A stretch of 64,000 bases of DNA from Rothia kristinae NBRC 15354 (lineage in GTDB: Bacteria; Actinomycetota; Actinomycetes; Actinomycetales; Micrococcaceae): NCBI RefSeq assembly GCF_001570865.1, contig NZ_BCSM01000005.1, positions 1-64,000 on the forward strand, given 5' to 3'. Below are positions 8,625 through 16,886 of this stretch, one piece after another. The notes under the pieces are model-generated. The model was given only the letters and a program-made list of their open reading frames with translations, was not told the origin of the DNA and did no database searches. The translations under genes and the position numbers were made by a program. Numbering within the stretch: the first letter of the stretch is position 1; the number at the start of each line of letters is the position of its first letter.

Positions 8625-9623
8625 ATGAGGGGAACGAGGAAGAGCCGGTGGAGCGTGATCGCGGCGATGGGCGCCGTCGGGATGCTCGCGCTGAGCGGGT
8701 GCGGGCTGCAGCCGTCCACCGCGGCACCCCCGAACATCGGCCCCGGTTCCCTGCAGCCCGTGGAGGGGGCCGAGGGGCAGCGGATCGTGATCACCTCGAA
8801 GAACTACACCGAGCAGCTGATCCTGTCCAAGATCGCGGTGATGACGGCGGAGGCCGCCGGGTTCGACACCGTGGACATGGCCAATGTGCCCGGCTCCCAG
8901 CAGGTCCGCCGCCTGATGCTCTCCGGGGAGACGGATATGTTCTACGAGTACACCGGCTCCGCGTGGCTGACGTACATGGGCCACGAGCAGGGCATCAAGG
9001 ATCAGCGTGAGCAGTGGCAGGCCGTGAAGGACGAGGATGCGAAGAACGGGCTCACCTGGGGCCCGCCGGCGCCCATGAACAACACCTACGCCTTCGCCGT
9101 GAACCGGGAGTTCGCGCAGAAGTACGGGATCACCAAGCTCTCCGACATCAAGGAGAAGGTCCCGGTGAACGAGCGCAACTTCTGCGTGGAGACCGAGTTC
9201 AACTCCCGGCAGGACGGGTTGGACCCGATGCTGCAGACCTACGGCATCCCGCGCGGGGCCCCCGACGGCGTGCCGGAGAACGAGGTGTCCATCATGGACA
9301 CCGGATCCATCTACGCCGCGACCGGGTCCGGGGACTGCTCCTTTGGGGAGGTCTTCACCACCGACGGGCGCATTCCGGCCCTGGACCTGGTGGTCCTGGA
9401 GGACGACAAGCACTTCTTCCCCAACTACAACGTCGCCCCGGTGATCAACACCGAGTTCCTCGAGAAGTACCCGGAGCTCATGGACCGCTTCGATCAGGTG
9501 GATGAGAAGATCACCAACGAGATGCTCATGGACCTGAACCGGCAGGTGGATGTGGACGGGAAGGATCCCGGTGAGGTCGCGAAGCAGTGGATGATCTCCG
9601 AGGGGTTCATCTCCGAGGGGTGA
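8625..9623 (+). CDS. Osmoprotectant-binding lipoprotein 2 (OpuCC/ProX-like)
   Basis: A tandem paralogue of the preceding binding protein (332 residues), with lipobox LSGC near residue 25 and the same blocks: 'ITSKNYTEQLILSKI', 'YTGSAWLTYMGHEQ', 'EFNSRQDG' and 'DTGSIYAATGSGDC'. By eye more than half of aligned residues are identical across the mature domain. The differences cluster in the segment after the first block (for example MLSGETDMFYEY against MLVDGDAQIGWEY), which can face the ligand. The ATG at 8625 is chosen because AAGGAGG at 8611-8617 sits at good distance. It is the last gene of the operon; the next gene is on the other strand. Confidence 0.9.
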   Translation: MRGTRKSRWSVIAAMGAVGMLALSGCGLQPSTAAPPNIGPGSLQPVEGAEGQRIVITSKNYTEQLILSKIAVMTAEAAGFDTVDMANVPGSQQVRRLMLSGETDMFYEYTGSAWLTYMGHEQGIKDQREQWQAVKDEDAKNGLTWGPPAPMNNTYAFAVNREFAQKYGITKLSDIKEKVPVNERNFCVETEFNSRQDGLDPMLQTYGIPRGAPDGVPENEVSIMDTGSIYAATGSGDCSFGEVFTTDGRIPALDLVVLEDDKHFFPNYNVAPVINTEFLEKYPELMDRFDQVDEKITNEMLMDLNRQVDVDGKDPGEVAKQWMISEGFISEG

Positions 9624-9712
9624 GCCGCCGCGCGGAGTCGGACCGGCAGCCGGGTCCGGAGCCGGATGCGACGGCCCCGGCAGTGGCTTCGGGCCCGCCG
9701 ACGGCGGAGGCG

Positions 9713-10297
9713 TCAGGCCGCGGTGCGCTCCAGCAGGGCAGCCGCAGCATCCGCGGCGCGCACCTGCTCCGCCCAGCCGGTGCGGATCAGGGCCCGGCTC
9801 ACCGCCTGCGGGCTGATCCCCAGCGCCCGTGCCGCCTCGGCGTGCTGACCTCGCACCCCCGGGACCATGAGGTCCACGACCCGCCACTGCGCGGCGCTGC
9901 GCTCGCGGATGAGGCGGGCCGCCAGCTCCAGCAGGGCCGCGGCCGCCTCGTCGAGCACGGGATCCGCTCCCTGCACCCGGATCCCCGGTCCCTCGTCGAA
10001 GGCCCGGCGGGCACGGCCCAGCCCGACGCCGTCGGCCTGCTCGCCGTCCAGGATCACCGGTCCGGCGCCCACGGCGATGCGATCCGCACCGGCCCGCACC
10101 GCATCCAGGACGGCCCACGCGGCGGCGATGGGGGAGTCCAGGACGGCGCGCAGCTCGGTGCGGGGATCCTGCCCGTGGGGCGCGACGGTGCGATTGATGA
10201 GCGAGGGCTGAGGGCCGGCGGGGGTCTCGCGGGCGCGTCGGCGCAGGAGCCGGGCCACGGGCTCCGGGTCCGGGGCGCAGCACAGCAGAACGAACAT
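9713..10297 (-). CDS. SatD-like protein with C-terminal helix-turn-helix
   Basis: A 194-residue protein, last in a four-gene minus-strand operon. The N-terminal 120 residues resemble the SatD family: a leading hydrophobic strand, 'IAVGAGPV' near residue 75 and 'GRARRAFDEGPG' near 95. The C-terminal part holds a helix-turn-helix, 'AEAARALGISPQAVSRAL' (about 152-169), of the kind used for DNA binding. SatD-like proteins of actinobacteria often have this layout and are of unknown function. The ATG overlaps the stop of the upstream HD gene (TGATG), so the two are translationally coupled. It could be the operon's own regulator, but nothing here proves that. Confidence 0.7.
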   Translation of the reverse strand: MFVLLCCAPDPEPVARLLRRRARETPAGPQPSLINRTVAPHGQDPRTELRAVLDSPIAAAWAVLDAVRAGADRIAVGAGPVILDGEQADGVGLGRARRAFDEGPGIRVQGADPVLDEAAAALLELAARLIRERSAAQWRVVDLMVPGVRGQHAEAARALGISPQAVSRALIRTGWAEQVRAADAAAALLERTAA

Positions 10298-10746
10298 CAG
10301 CGGCCTTCCTCCAGCAGGGCCCGCGCGTGCCGGTACTTCTGTGCCAGGCGCTCGCGGGTGGGCTCATCCAGGCGAGCGGTGCGTGCCGGATCGGTGTTGT
10401 CCTCCAGGTCCGCCTGCTTGACCGCCAGGGCGAGACGGTCGGCGCGCACCCGCGCGTAGTACTCCTCCGGGGCCTCCGCCTCCCTGCGGGTCATCGCGTC
10501 CACGCCGGTCACCACCTCCGCGGGAAAGTCCCGCTCCAGGTCCTCCAGGGACACCGGGGTGTCTTCGACGACGTCGTGCAGCCACGCCACGGCCCGCGCC
10601 GACTCGAGGTCCTGCGGTGCGGCATAGCCTCGCACCCGCTGCGCCACCCTCCGCGGGTGCTCGATGTACGCCGCACCCGCCTTGTCTACCTGACCCGCAT
10701 GGGCGCGGCGAGCCACCCGCTGCGCGCGCTCGATCATCTCCGACAC
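10297..10746 (-). CDS. Small HD-domain protein resembling alarmone (ppGpp) hydrolases
   Basis: A 149-residue stand-alone HD-domain protein. Its motifs follow the hydrolase domain of RelA/SpoT and small alarmone hydrolases: 'AHAGQVDKAG' then 'YIEHPRRVA' (first His), 'AWLHDVVEDT' (the HD pair and following ED), and 'VKQADLEDNTDP' (the late Asp/Asn). No synthetase or TGS/ACT domain is attached. The start is the GTG at 10746, which has a strong AGGAGGAG site three bases upstream; an ATG three codons later is the alternative. It overlaps the downstream HTH gene by one base and lies 11 bases after the preceding gene. Activity on (p)ppGpp is inferred from motifs only. Confidence 0.75.
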   Translation of the reverse strand: MSEMIERAQRVARRAHAGQVDKAGAAYIEHPRRVAQRVRGYAAPQDLESARAVAWLHDVVEDTPVSLEDLERDFPAEVVTGVDAMTRREAEAPEEYYARVRADRLALAVKQADLEDNTDPARTARLDEPTRERLAQKYRHARALLEEGR

Positions 10747-10757
10747 CGTCTCCTCCT

Positions 10758-11495
10758 CTACTCCCAGAACAGGGTCTCCACGTCCACGCCGCGCACCATG
10801 AGCTCCTCCTGCAGCGCCTCCCGGCAGATCAGGGGCAGGGCCAGGGACCCCAGGACGTCGTCCGGACCGGCGTAGGCGGTCAGCGCGTCGAAGCCGCGAC
10901 GGAACCGGGCCAGGGAACCGCACAGGGCGACGATGCCGCGCAGGTCCTGTGCGGCGCCGAACACCCAGAAGGCATCGCGATCGGTGAGCTGGAACAGGCC
11001 CACCGGGCGGCCTTCACCGGGGATGCTGCGCGTGCGCACCCAGCCCCCGGGAGCCCCCGGACCCATCGGCGGGCAGATCGGGTCGTAGGTCCAGGAGGTG
11101 GTCTCCCGCAGCCAGGCGGGGTACTCCGGGAACCACACCGTGGCGGTCTCCTCCCGGGGCCACTCCGTCTGCTGGAACACCGCGGCGTCCATCGCCGCCC
11201 AGAACTCCTCCGCCCCGCCGGTGATCCCCACCGAGTTGATGTGCTCCGGGTCCGGATCCGGGGCGAACAGCGCCCCCTCCTCCCCGGACAGGTACGCCTG
11301 ATCCCAGAAGGTGGTGCGCGGGGCGCGATCCGCGGCCAGCAGGTTGGCCTCGATCTGCTGCAGCAGATGAGCATCCCCCAGGGCCACCGTCTGGTCATCG
11401 AAGTGCAGGAGGAACGGGGTCCGCGCCCGGAAGCTGGGACGGATCACCGGAGGGCGAGCGGCGTCCTCGGCCGCCGCGGCGTCATCCCGGCTCAT
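10758..11495 (-). CDS. Conserved-looking protein of unknown function
   Basis: A 245-residue soluble protein that I do not recognise. It has no signal peptide or membrane helix, is rich in Trp and acidic residues ('FWDQAYLSGEEGALF', 'WPREETATVWFPEYPAWL'), and ends with a predicted helical segment. It starts at ATG 11495 behind GGAGGTG, inside the last codons of the helicase gene (14-base overlap); an in-frame GTG at 11504 is the alternative. Overlap with the helicase upstream and an 11-base gap to the HD gene downstream show it is made from the same transcript, so a role linked to the nuclease/helicase is plausible but not shown. Confidence 0.7.
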   Translation of the reverse strand: MSRDDAAAAEDAARPPVIRPSFRARTPFLLHFDDQTVALGDAHLLQQIEANLLAADRAPRTTFWDQAYLSGEEGALFAPDPDPEHINSVGITGGAEEFWAAMDAAVFQQTEWPREETATVWFPEYPAWLRETTSWTYDPICPPMGPGAPGGWVRTRSIPGEGRPVGLFQLTDRDAFWVFGAAQDLRGIVALCGSLARFRRGFDALTAYAGPDDVLGSLALPLICREALQEELMVRGVDVETLFWE

Positions 11496-14400
11496 CCGCC
11501 TCACCTCCGTCTCCCGTCCAATCCGCGTCCCGACCGTCCATCGTAGATCCGGTGGGCTCCCGCCAGGGCAGGGCCCGACGGCGCAGCCCCGTGAACCCGC
11601 CGAGCACCGCCAGACCCTCCGGGGAGGCGGGCCAGTAGTCCGTGAGTGCCGGAGAGCTGATCAGCACCGCCGCCCACTGGCCCCGGGATACGGCCACGTT
11701 CAACCGGTTCGGAGAGAGCAGGAAGTCCATGCCGCGGGGCACCTCGGCGGCGGAGCTTGCGGCCATGGACACGATCGCCACCGCGGCTTCCTGCCCCTGG
11801 AACTTATCCACGGTGCCCACTCGGACGCCGTCATCCTCTCCGGTGAGACCCGCGGCCCCCAGAGCATGGCGGATGGCTTCCACCTGGGCGTTGTACGCGG
11901 CGACCACCAGGAGGTCCGAGGCCTCCAGCGGGCGGGGCGCTCGCCCCGTCCCGGGGGTCCAGGGTCGGCCCACCAGGGTGCGCGCCACCTGCACGACGGC
12001 GTCGGCCTCCTCGGGACTGGCCGTGGCCCGGCCCGTGTGCTCCACCTCCAGTCGGTGCACCCCCGGGGCCAGCCCGGCCAGCCGGCGGTGACCGGCCGCT
12101 TCCGCTGCGTGCAGCCGGCCCCGGTAGCTCAGCCGGGACACCGGGGCGCACAGGCTCGGGTGCATCCGCCAGGTCGCGTCCAGGAAGTACCCGAGCTGCG
12201 GGGGCAGGGTCTGCTCGCCGGCGGAGAGCCAGCCCAGGGCGGACTCGTCCACCGAATACGGGTGGGTGCCCTGGGTGACCTGCGGCAGCTGCTGGGGATC
12301 CCCGAGCAGCAGGAGGTTCCGTGCGGCCCGGGAGACCGCGAGCATGTTGGCCAGGGAGTACTGACCGGCCTCGTCGATGACCAGCAGATCCAGCTGGCCG
12401 GGGGAGAACCGCTCCGCATTGGCGAAGTCCCAGGCGGTGCCCCCGTACACCCGCCCGGGCACCGGGACCTCATCGTCCTCCCCGGCCAGGAAGTCCGGGA
12501 TCTCCTGGGGGCCGATCCGCCGCCACGGCACCGTCGGCTCCGCGACCTGCTCGGCGCCGCGGGGACGACGGGGCTTGGCTTTGGCCATGGCCTCCCGCGG
12601 CACCCGGCCGTGCTGCGCGCACCCGCGCAGCAGGTTCTCGATCACCGCGTGGGACTGCGCCACCACGCCGATCCGCCACCCCCGCTGCACCAGCCGCCCG
12701 ATCACGTGCGTCCCGACGAAGGACTTTCCGGTGCCCGGCGGACCCTGCACCGCCACGTAGGAGCGGTCCAGGTCCAGGACCGCGGCGAGGATCGCCTCGA
12801 CCATCGGCAGGCCCGGCGCGGACCAGTCCGGGGCGGGCAGCGCCCCGCCGGAGCGCAGCCGCGGGGACCGGCGGGAGAGGATGTCCAGGCCGGCGTCGGC
12901 CGGCAGGTGCGGCAGGGTGGCGTCGACCTCCTCCGCCAGCGCCGCCAGGGCGTCCTCCTGCGCCTGGGTGCGGATCGGGGCGGGCGGGGTCAGGGCCATC
13001 GGCAGCTGGGCGAAGGCCTCGGAGTCGGCGGGTCGGGTCTCGGTGACCCGCACCCGGTAGGTCCCCTCCTGCGGCCCCGGCTCGATCTCCTCCAGCGTCG
13101 CGCGGGCCTGGGAGGCCCGCTCGGGCACCGGCGCAGCACCACCACCCTGGCCCCTCCGCTCCTGGGCCTGCAGCACCTGATCCCGCAGGTACCCGGGCAG
13201 CGGGGAGTCGTACATCGCGAACAGCCCGGACTCCCCGCCGCGCAGACTCGAGCCGTCCGGGATGCGAGCGGTGCCCTCCAGGACGCGGCGTTCGGTGCGC
13301 CCGCGCGGCGGGGTGTGCCAGTCCTCGGCCACCGTCACGCGGTCGAAGAGCACGACGTCGCGGGTGGATTCCCACTCCTGGACGGCGGAGGCCAACCGGT
13401 CGAAGTGCGACCACCAGAACTGCTTGCGCTCGCGCCGGTGGTACCCGGTGGCCGAGGCGACCATCCCGGCGGCCGTCACGGTGCGGGCCAGCTCCGCCTC
13501 GTCCAGGCCGGTGGAGGCCGTGGTGGCGTGCTGGGCGAAGTGGGTCAGGGAGGCCTCCACCGCGGAGACCTCGGCGTCCTCATCCTCGGGCGCCTCCGGG
13601 TGCGGCGCGGCCGGATCCGGTGCGCAGGCCTCCGCGGCGGCGTCGCGCCCGGCCAGGTCCAGCAGCCAGTTCCGCAGCCGCAGCGTGGACAGGCAGTCGT
13701 ACTCGTTGTAGTCGGCGATGGAGGCGAGGATCCGGCGGGCCTGCTCCGGTTCGTCCGCGTCCCGGTGCGCGGCGTAGTCCGCGTAGGCCACCACGGAGGC
13801 GCCGGCGTCGGTCACGTCTCCGGCCCGCAGATGCTCGCCCATGTACAGGGGCTCGAGCTTCTTGATCGAGTACGACGGCGCGGAGATCCGCAGCCCGCGG
13901 CGCACCGGCTCGTACAGGTCCACCAGGACCTCCTGGCGCAGCAGGTCATCCACGGCTTCCTCGCCGACGCCGTGGCGCATCGCCAGGGACCGCAGCGCGC
14001 GTTTCTCGTAGTCGGCGTAGTGGTAGATCCGCATCTGCGGGTATCGCCGTCTCCGCTCGGCGATGTACTCGAGGAAGTCCAGCAGCGCCCGGCGCTCCTC
14101 GCGGCGGGAGTGAGCCCAGAACGGCACGAACCGCGGCTCGTGGTCCGGGTCCGCCAGCAGCGCCGGATCCTCCGGGGCCTCGACGACGCCGAACAGGTAC
14201 TCGATGCCCCAGGAGCCGTCCTCCGGGTCCTGCCACAGCGGGTCCCCCTCGAAGTCGAAGAAGACGTCCCCGGGGGCGGCTCGCGGTATCCGCCGCAGCG
14301 GCGCCGCATCCGTGACCGCGTAGGTGAGCCGATGCTCCTCCCCGGCGGAGTCCCGGTAGGTGACCTCCCCGTCCGGTGAGCCCTCGCCCAGCTGCATCTG

Positions 14401-15309
14401 CGCCTGGGCGCGGGCGGCGCGCAGGGACCCCGAGAGGTGAGCGTCGTCCTCGGGCAGGTGGGCCAGATCCGCCACGGTGCGCACCCCGTGGCGTTCGCGC
14501 AGCAGGGTCCGCCGCGCCAGCGTCATCCCGGCCACCTGCAGCACGTCCTGGTTCTCCTGGATCTGCTCCAGGCAGTGGGGGCAGACGCCGCAGCGAGGCA
14601 GGGTCTCCTCCCACCAGTCCGCCGGCGCCGCGCCGGGGCGCCGACGCTTCGCGGTGAGTGCTTCGAACCGCTCCCGTCGCTCCCGATACACCTCCAGGAA
14701 CCGCTCGACCTCGAAGCTCGCCTCCCGCCGGTCTCCCAGGATGAGGGTGACCTGCGGGCTCACGGTGATCCCGGCGGCGTCGAGCTGGTCCGCGTAGGCC
14801 GCCAGCTGCAGCAGCGCGGTGACCTTGGCGTGGCGAGCGAGCTTGGTGTCGTACACGGCGTAGGCGCCGTCCGGCCGGCGGATCAGGAAGTCCGCGCGGC
14901 CGTGGAAGCGGCCGTCGTAGAAGGAGGCCTGGAAGACGACGTCGGCCCCGTTGCGCAGGGCCGCCAGGGTCTCCTCGTGCTTGGCGGTGAGGGCCTCGTG
15001 GGTCATCGATCTCGCCGGCTCCACCTCGTACACCCCGCGCCCGGGCGCGCCCGCGTCCGGTGGCTGGTAGGGGCCGTACCGCTCCCGCAGCTCGGCCAGC
15101 ACCTCGGCCTCGTGGCGGTCCCCGAGCCGCGCGGTGCGCTCGAGCATCGGGTCCTCGGGCACCGGCAGCCGCGGCACCCGCCCGAGCTTCTCGTCCAGGA
15201 TCCGCACCGTCGCCCACGGGCATTCCGCGGCGCGCACCAGATCGGTGGCGGAGCAGACGAGGACGCGGCCGTCGGCCTCGATGCCGCCGGGGACGTCGGC
15301 GAAGAACAT
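11482..15309 (-). CDS. TM0106-family RecB-like nuclease fused to DNA2/NAM7-type helicase
   Basis: A 1275-residue putative nuclease-helicase. The N-terminal part holds a RecB-like (PD-(D/E)xK) nuclease with 'AVYDTKLARHAK' near residue 150 as the D...xxK core, then a Cys cluster 'CGVCPHC' near 245, then an RNase-H-like exonuclease segment opening 'VFFDFEGDPL' near 348. The C-terminal superfamily 1B helicase has Walker A 'GPPGTGKS' near 855, Walker B 'DLLVIDEAGQ' near 973, 'GDPQQLPQ' near 1000 and 'VGTVDKFQGQE' near 1163. The ATG at 15309 follows AGGAGG. It is the first gene of a four-gene operon behind a promoter that matches the LexA-independent DNA-damage type, suggesting a repair or genome-defence role. 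Confidence 0.88.
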   Translation of the reverse strand: MFFADVPGGIEADGRVLVCSATDLVRAAECPWATVRILDEKLGRVPRLPVPEDPMLERTARLGDRHEAEVLAELRERYGPYQPPDAGAPGRGVYEVEPARSMTHEALTAKHEETLAALRNGADVVFQASFYDGRFHGRADFLIRRPDGAYAVYDTKLARHAKVTALLQLAAYADQLDAAGITVSPQVTLILGDRREASFEVERFLEVYRERRERFEALTAKRRRPGAAPADWWEETLPRCGVCPHCLEQIQENQDVLQVAGMTLARRTLLRERHGVRTVADLAHLPEDDAHLSGSLRAARAQAQMQLGEGSPDGEVTYRDSAGEEHRLTYAVTDAAPLRRIPRAAPGDVFFDFEGDPLWQDPEDGSWGIEYLFGVVEAPEDPALLADPDHEPRFVPFWAHSRREERRALLDFLEYIAERRRRYPQMRIYHYADYEKRALRSLAMRHGVGEEAVDDLLRQEVLVDLYEPVRRGLRISAPSYSIKKLEPLYMGEHLRAGDVTDAGASVVAYADYAAHRDADEPEQARRILASIADYNEYDCLSTLRLRNWLLDLAGRDAAAEACAPDPAAPHPEAPEDEDAEVSAVEASLTHFAQHATTASTGLDEAELARTVTAAGMVASATGYHRRERKQFWWSHFDRLASAVQEWESTRDVVLFDRVTVAEDWHTPPRGRTERRVLEGTARIPDGSSLRGGESGLFAMYDSPLPGYLRDQVLQAQERRGQGGGAAPVPERASQARATLEEIEPGPQEGTYRVRVTETRPADSEAFAQLPMALTPPAPIRTQAQEDALAALAEEVDATLPHLPADAGLDILSRRSPRLRSGGALPAPDWSAPGLPMVEAILAAVLDLDRSYVAVQGPPGTGKSFVGTHVIGRLVQRGWRIGVVAQSHAVIENLLRGCAQHGRVPREAMAKAKPRRPRGAEQVAEPTVPWRRIGPQEIPDFLAGEDDEVPVPGRVYGGTAWDFANAERFSPGQLDLLVIDEAGQYSLANMLAVSRAARNLLLLGDPQQLPQVTQGTHPYSVDESALGWLSAGEQTLPPQLGYFLDATWRMHPSLCAPVSRLSYRGRLHAAEAAGHRRLAGLAPGVHRLEVEHTGRATASPEEADAVVQVARTLVGRPWTPGTGRAPRPLEASDLLVVAAYNAQVEAIRHALGAAGLTGEDDGVRVGTVDKFQGQEAAVAIVSMAASSAAEVPRGMDFLLSPNRLNVAVSRGQWAAVLISSPALTDYWPASPEGLAVLGGFTGLRRRALPWREPTGSTMDGRDADWTGDGGEADEPG

Positions 15310-15359
15310 CTGCGGCCTCCTGGGGGTGTCTCGGGCGGTGGGTGCCGCCGTCTGGCTCC

Positions 15360-15387
15360 ACCCTACGAGGGCCGACTGACAGATCGA
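15360..15387 (-). promoter_or_regulatory. Putative PafBC-type (RecA-NDp) DNA-damage promoter of the nuclease-helicase operon
   Basis: On the minus strand, TCGATCTGTCAGTCGG (15387-15372) is followed after six bases by TAGGGT (15365-15360). This equals CTGTCAGTC-N8-TAGGGT and fits the actinobacterial RecA-NDp pattern tTGTCRGTG-N8-TAnnnT at all but the first and last bases of the upstream element. The identical 16-mer with identical spacing lies in front of radA. The leader would be about 44 nt. Confidence 0.75.
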
Positions 15388-15548
15388 ACGGCCGACGGGA
15401 AGCCCGACGGCTGCAAGAAAGTATCGGAAATCGGGGCGGCAGCCGCTGTCGAGGTCCGTGCACCGCTGCGACACTGGTCACTGACAGAGCCCCGGAGCGT
15501 TCGAGACGCCTCCTCAAGGGGCGAGAACCGCACGAAGGAGTGCTGCCG

Positions 15549-16853
15549 ATGATCCTGGGTATGCCCAAGCGCCTGGTCTGGGGGTATATCGCCCTGGCCG
15601 TGTTCATGGCCGGTGATGGCTTCGACCTGACCTTCCTCTCCCGCTACCTCGTGACCCAGCACGGGTTCACCAGCACCCAAGCGGGTCTGTGCTTCACGGT
15701 CTACGGGCTCGTCGTCGCCTTCTCCGCTTGGACCACGGGAGTGCTCGCGGAGACCTTCGGGGCCAAGCGGCTCATGCTGCTGGGCGGAATCCTCTGGATC
15801 GGATTGCACGTCCTCTTCCTGACCGTCGGGCTGATCTCCCCCGTCACCGCGATCCTCACCTACGGCGCTCGCGGGATCGCGTACCCGCTGTTCATGTACA
15901 GCTTCGTGGTGCTGATCGCCCAGTCGGTCGATCCGGGGCGCCTCGCCTCCGCGATGGGCTGGTTCTGGGCCGCGTTCTCCGTCGGGCTGGGATCTCTGGG
16001 GGCGTTCATCCCCACCCTGACCATCCCGCATCTGGGGGAGACCGGGACCCTCTGGCTGGCCCCGGTGCTCGTCGGCGTCGGCACGCTGATGTGCCTCTTC
16101 CTGGTCCCGAAGGCTCCGCCGGAGGAGCGCACCGCAGAACGGCTCGAGGGTGCCGACCGGGCCAGAGAGCTGCTGCGTGGCGTCACCATCCTCGTGGAGA
16201 ACCGGCAGATCCTGCTCAGCGTCATCATCCGCATCCTGTGCAACCTGACCCTCTACGGCTTCCCGATGATGATGCCGCTGTATCTCACCGGGCAGCTCGA
16301 CGATTCCCAGCCATGGTTCCAGCAGACCGAATGGATGACTCTGTGGGCGGTCATGAACACCATCACCATCGTCGCGAACATCGTCTGGGGCCGGTTGGGA
16401 GACCGCTACGGGTGGATGCGGCAGATGCGGTGGTTCGGCTTCGGCGGGATGGCATTGTCGGCTTTCGCCTTCGGATACTTCCCCCATCTGTTCGGCGCCA
16501 ACTACGCGATGATGCTCATCGCCGCCGTCATCTTCGCCTGCTCCGTGACCGCGTTCGTCCCGATGGGGGCGATCTTCCCCGCGTTGGCCCCGCAGCACCG
16601 GGGTGCCGCGATCTCGGCGCACAATCTGGCCTCGGGTCTGACCACCTTCATCGGCCCGGGGATCGCCACGGCCCTGCTTCCCCTGATCGGCTCCCTCGGG
16701 GTCATCTGGGTGTACATCCTGCTGTTCCTGTCCGGCATCGTCATCACCTTCTTCATCCGCCCGCCCCAGCCCGGCATCACGGACGAGAATGGACGCATGC
16801 TCCCCGCCGGGCAGCGACGTCGAGCCCGCGCCGGAACCTCGCTGGCGCACTAG
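15549..16853 (+). CDS. Polyol permease, RbtT/DalT/CsbX family MFS
   Basis: A 12-helix proton symporter of 434 residues for a pentitol such as ribitol, D-arabinitol or xylitol. It matches the RbtT/DalT/CsbX group from its start: 'KRLVWGYIALAVFMAGDGFD' in helix 1, 'FTVYGLVVAFSAWTTGVL' in helix 2, and 'RGIAYPLFMYSFVVLI' in helix 4. The ATG follows an AAGGAG site. It is the first gene of an operon with a xylitol-type dehydrogenase (33 bases downstream) and an AraC regulator, so the imported polyol is probably the dehydrogenase's substrate. I see no clear -10 box in the 239-bp gap shared with the divergent nuclease operon. Confidence 0.88.
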   Translation: MILGMPKRLVWGYIALAVFMAGDGFDLTFLSRYLVTQHGFTSTQAGLCFTVYGLVVAFSAWTTGVLAETFGAKRLMLLGGILWIGLHVLFLTVGLISPVTAILTYGARGIAYPLFMYSFVVLIAQSVDPGRLASAMGWFWAAFSVGLGSLGAFIPTLTIPHLGETGTLWLAPVLVGVGTLMCLFLVPKAPPEERTAERLEGADRARELLRGVTILVENRQILLSVIIRILCNLTLYGFPMMMPLYLTGQLDDSQPWFQQTEWMTLWAVMNTITIVANIVWGRLGDRYGWMRQMRWFGFGGMALSAFAFGYFPHLFGANYAMMLIAAVIFACSVTAFVPMGAIFPALAPQHRGAAISAHNLASGLTTFIGPGIATALLPLIGSLGVIWVYILLFLSGIVITFFIRPPQPGITDENGRMLPAGQRRRARAGTSLAH

Positions 16854-16886
16854 CCAACCGCAATCGAGGAGAGAAGGAGACAGATC

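Noticed and set aside
12470-13414. Long open frames opposite the nuclease/helicase and other large genes
   Set aside because: At this GC content antisense frames stay open by chance. Their products are Arg/Pro/Gly-rich with no domains, and they lack ribosome sites and promoters.
15465-15487. A further RecA-NDp-like element, CTGTCAGTG on the minus strand at 15487-15479
   Set aside because: It matches the upstream motif even better than the accepted site, but the hexamer after N8 is CGCAGC and not TAnnnT, so it is not counted as a promoter.
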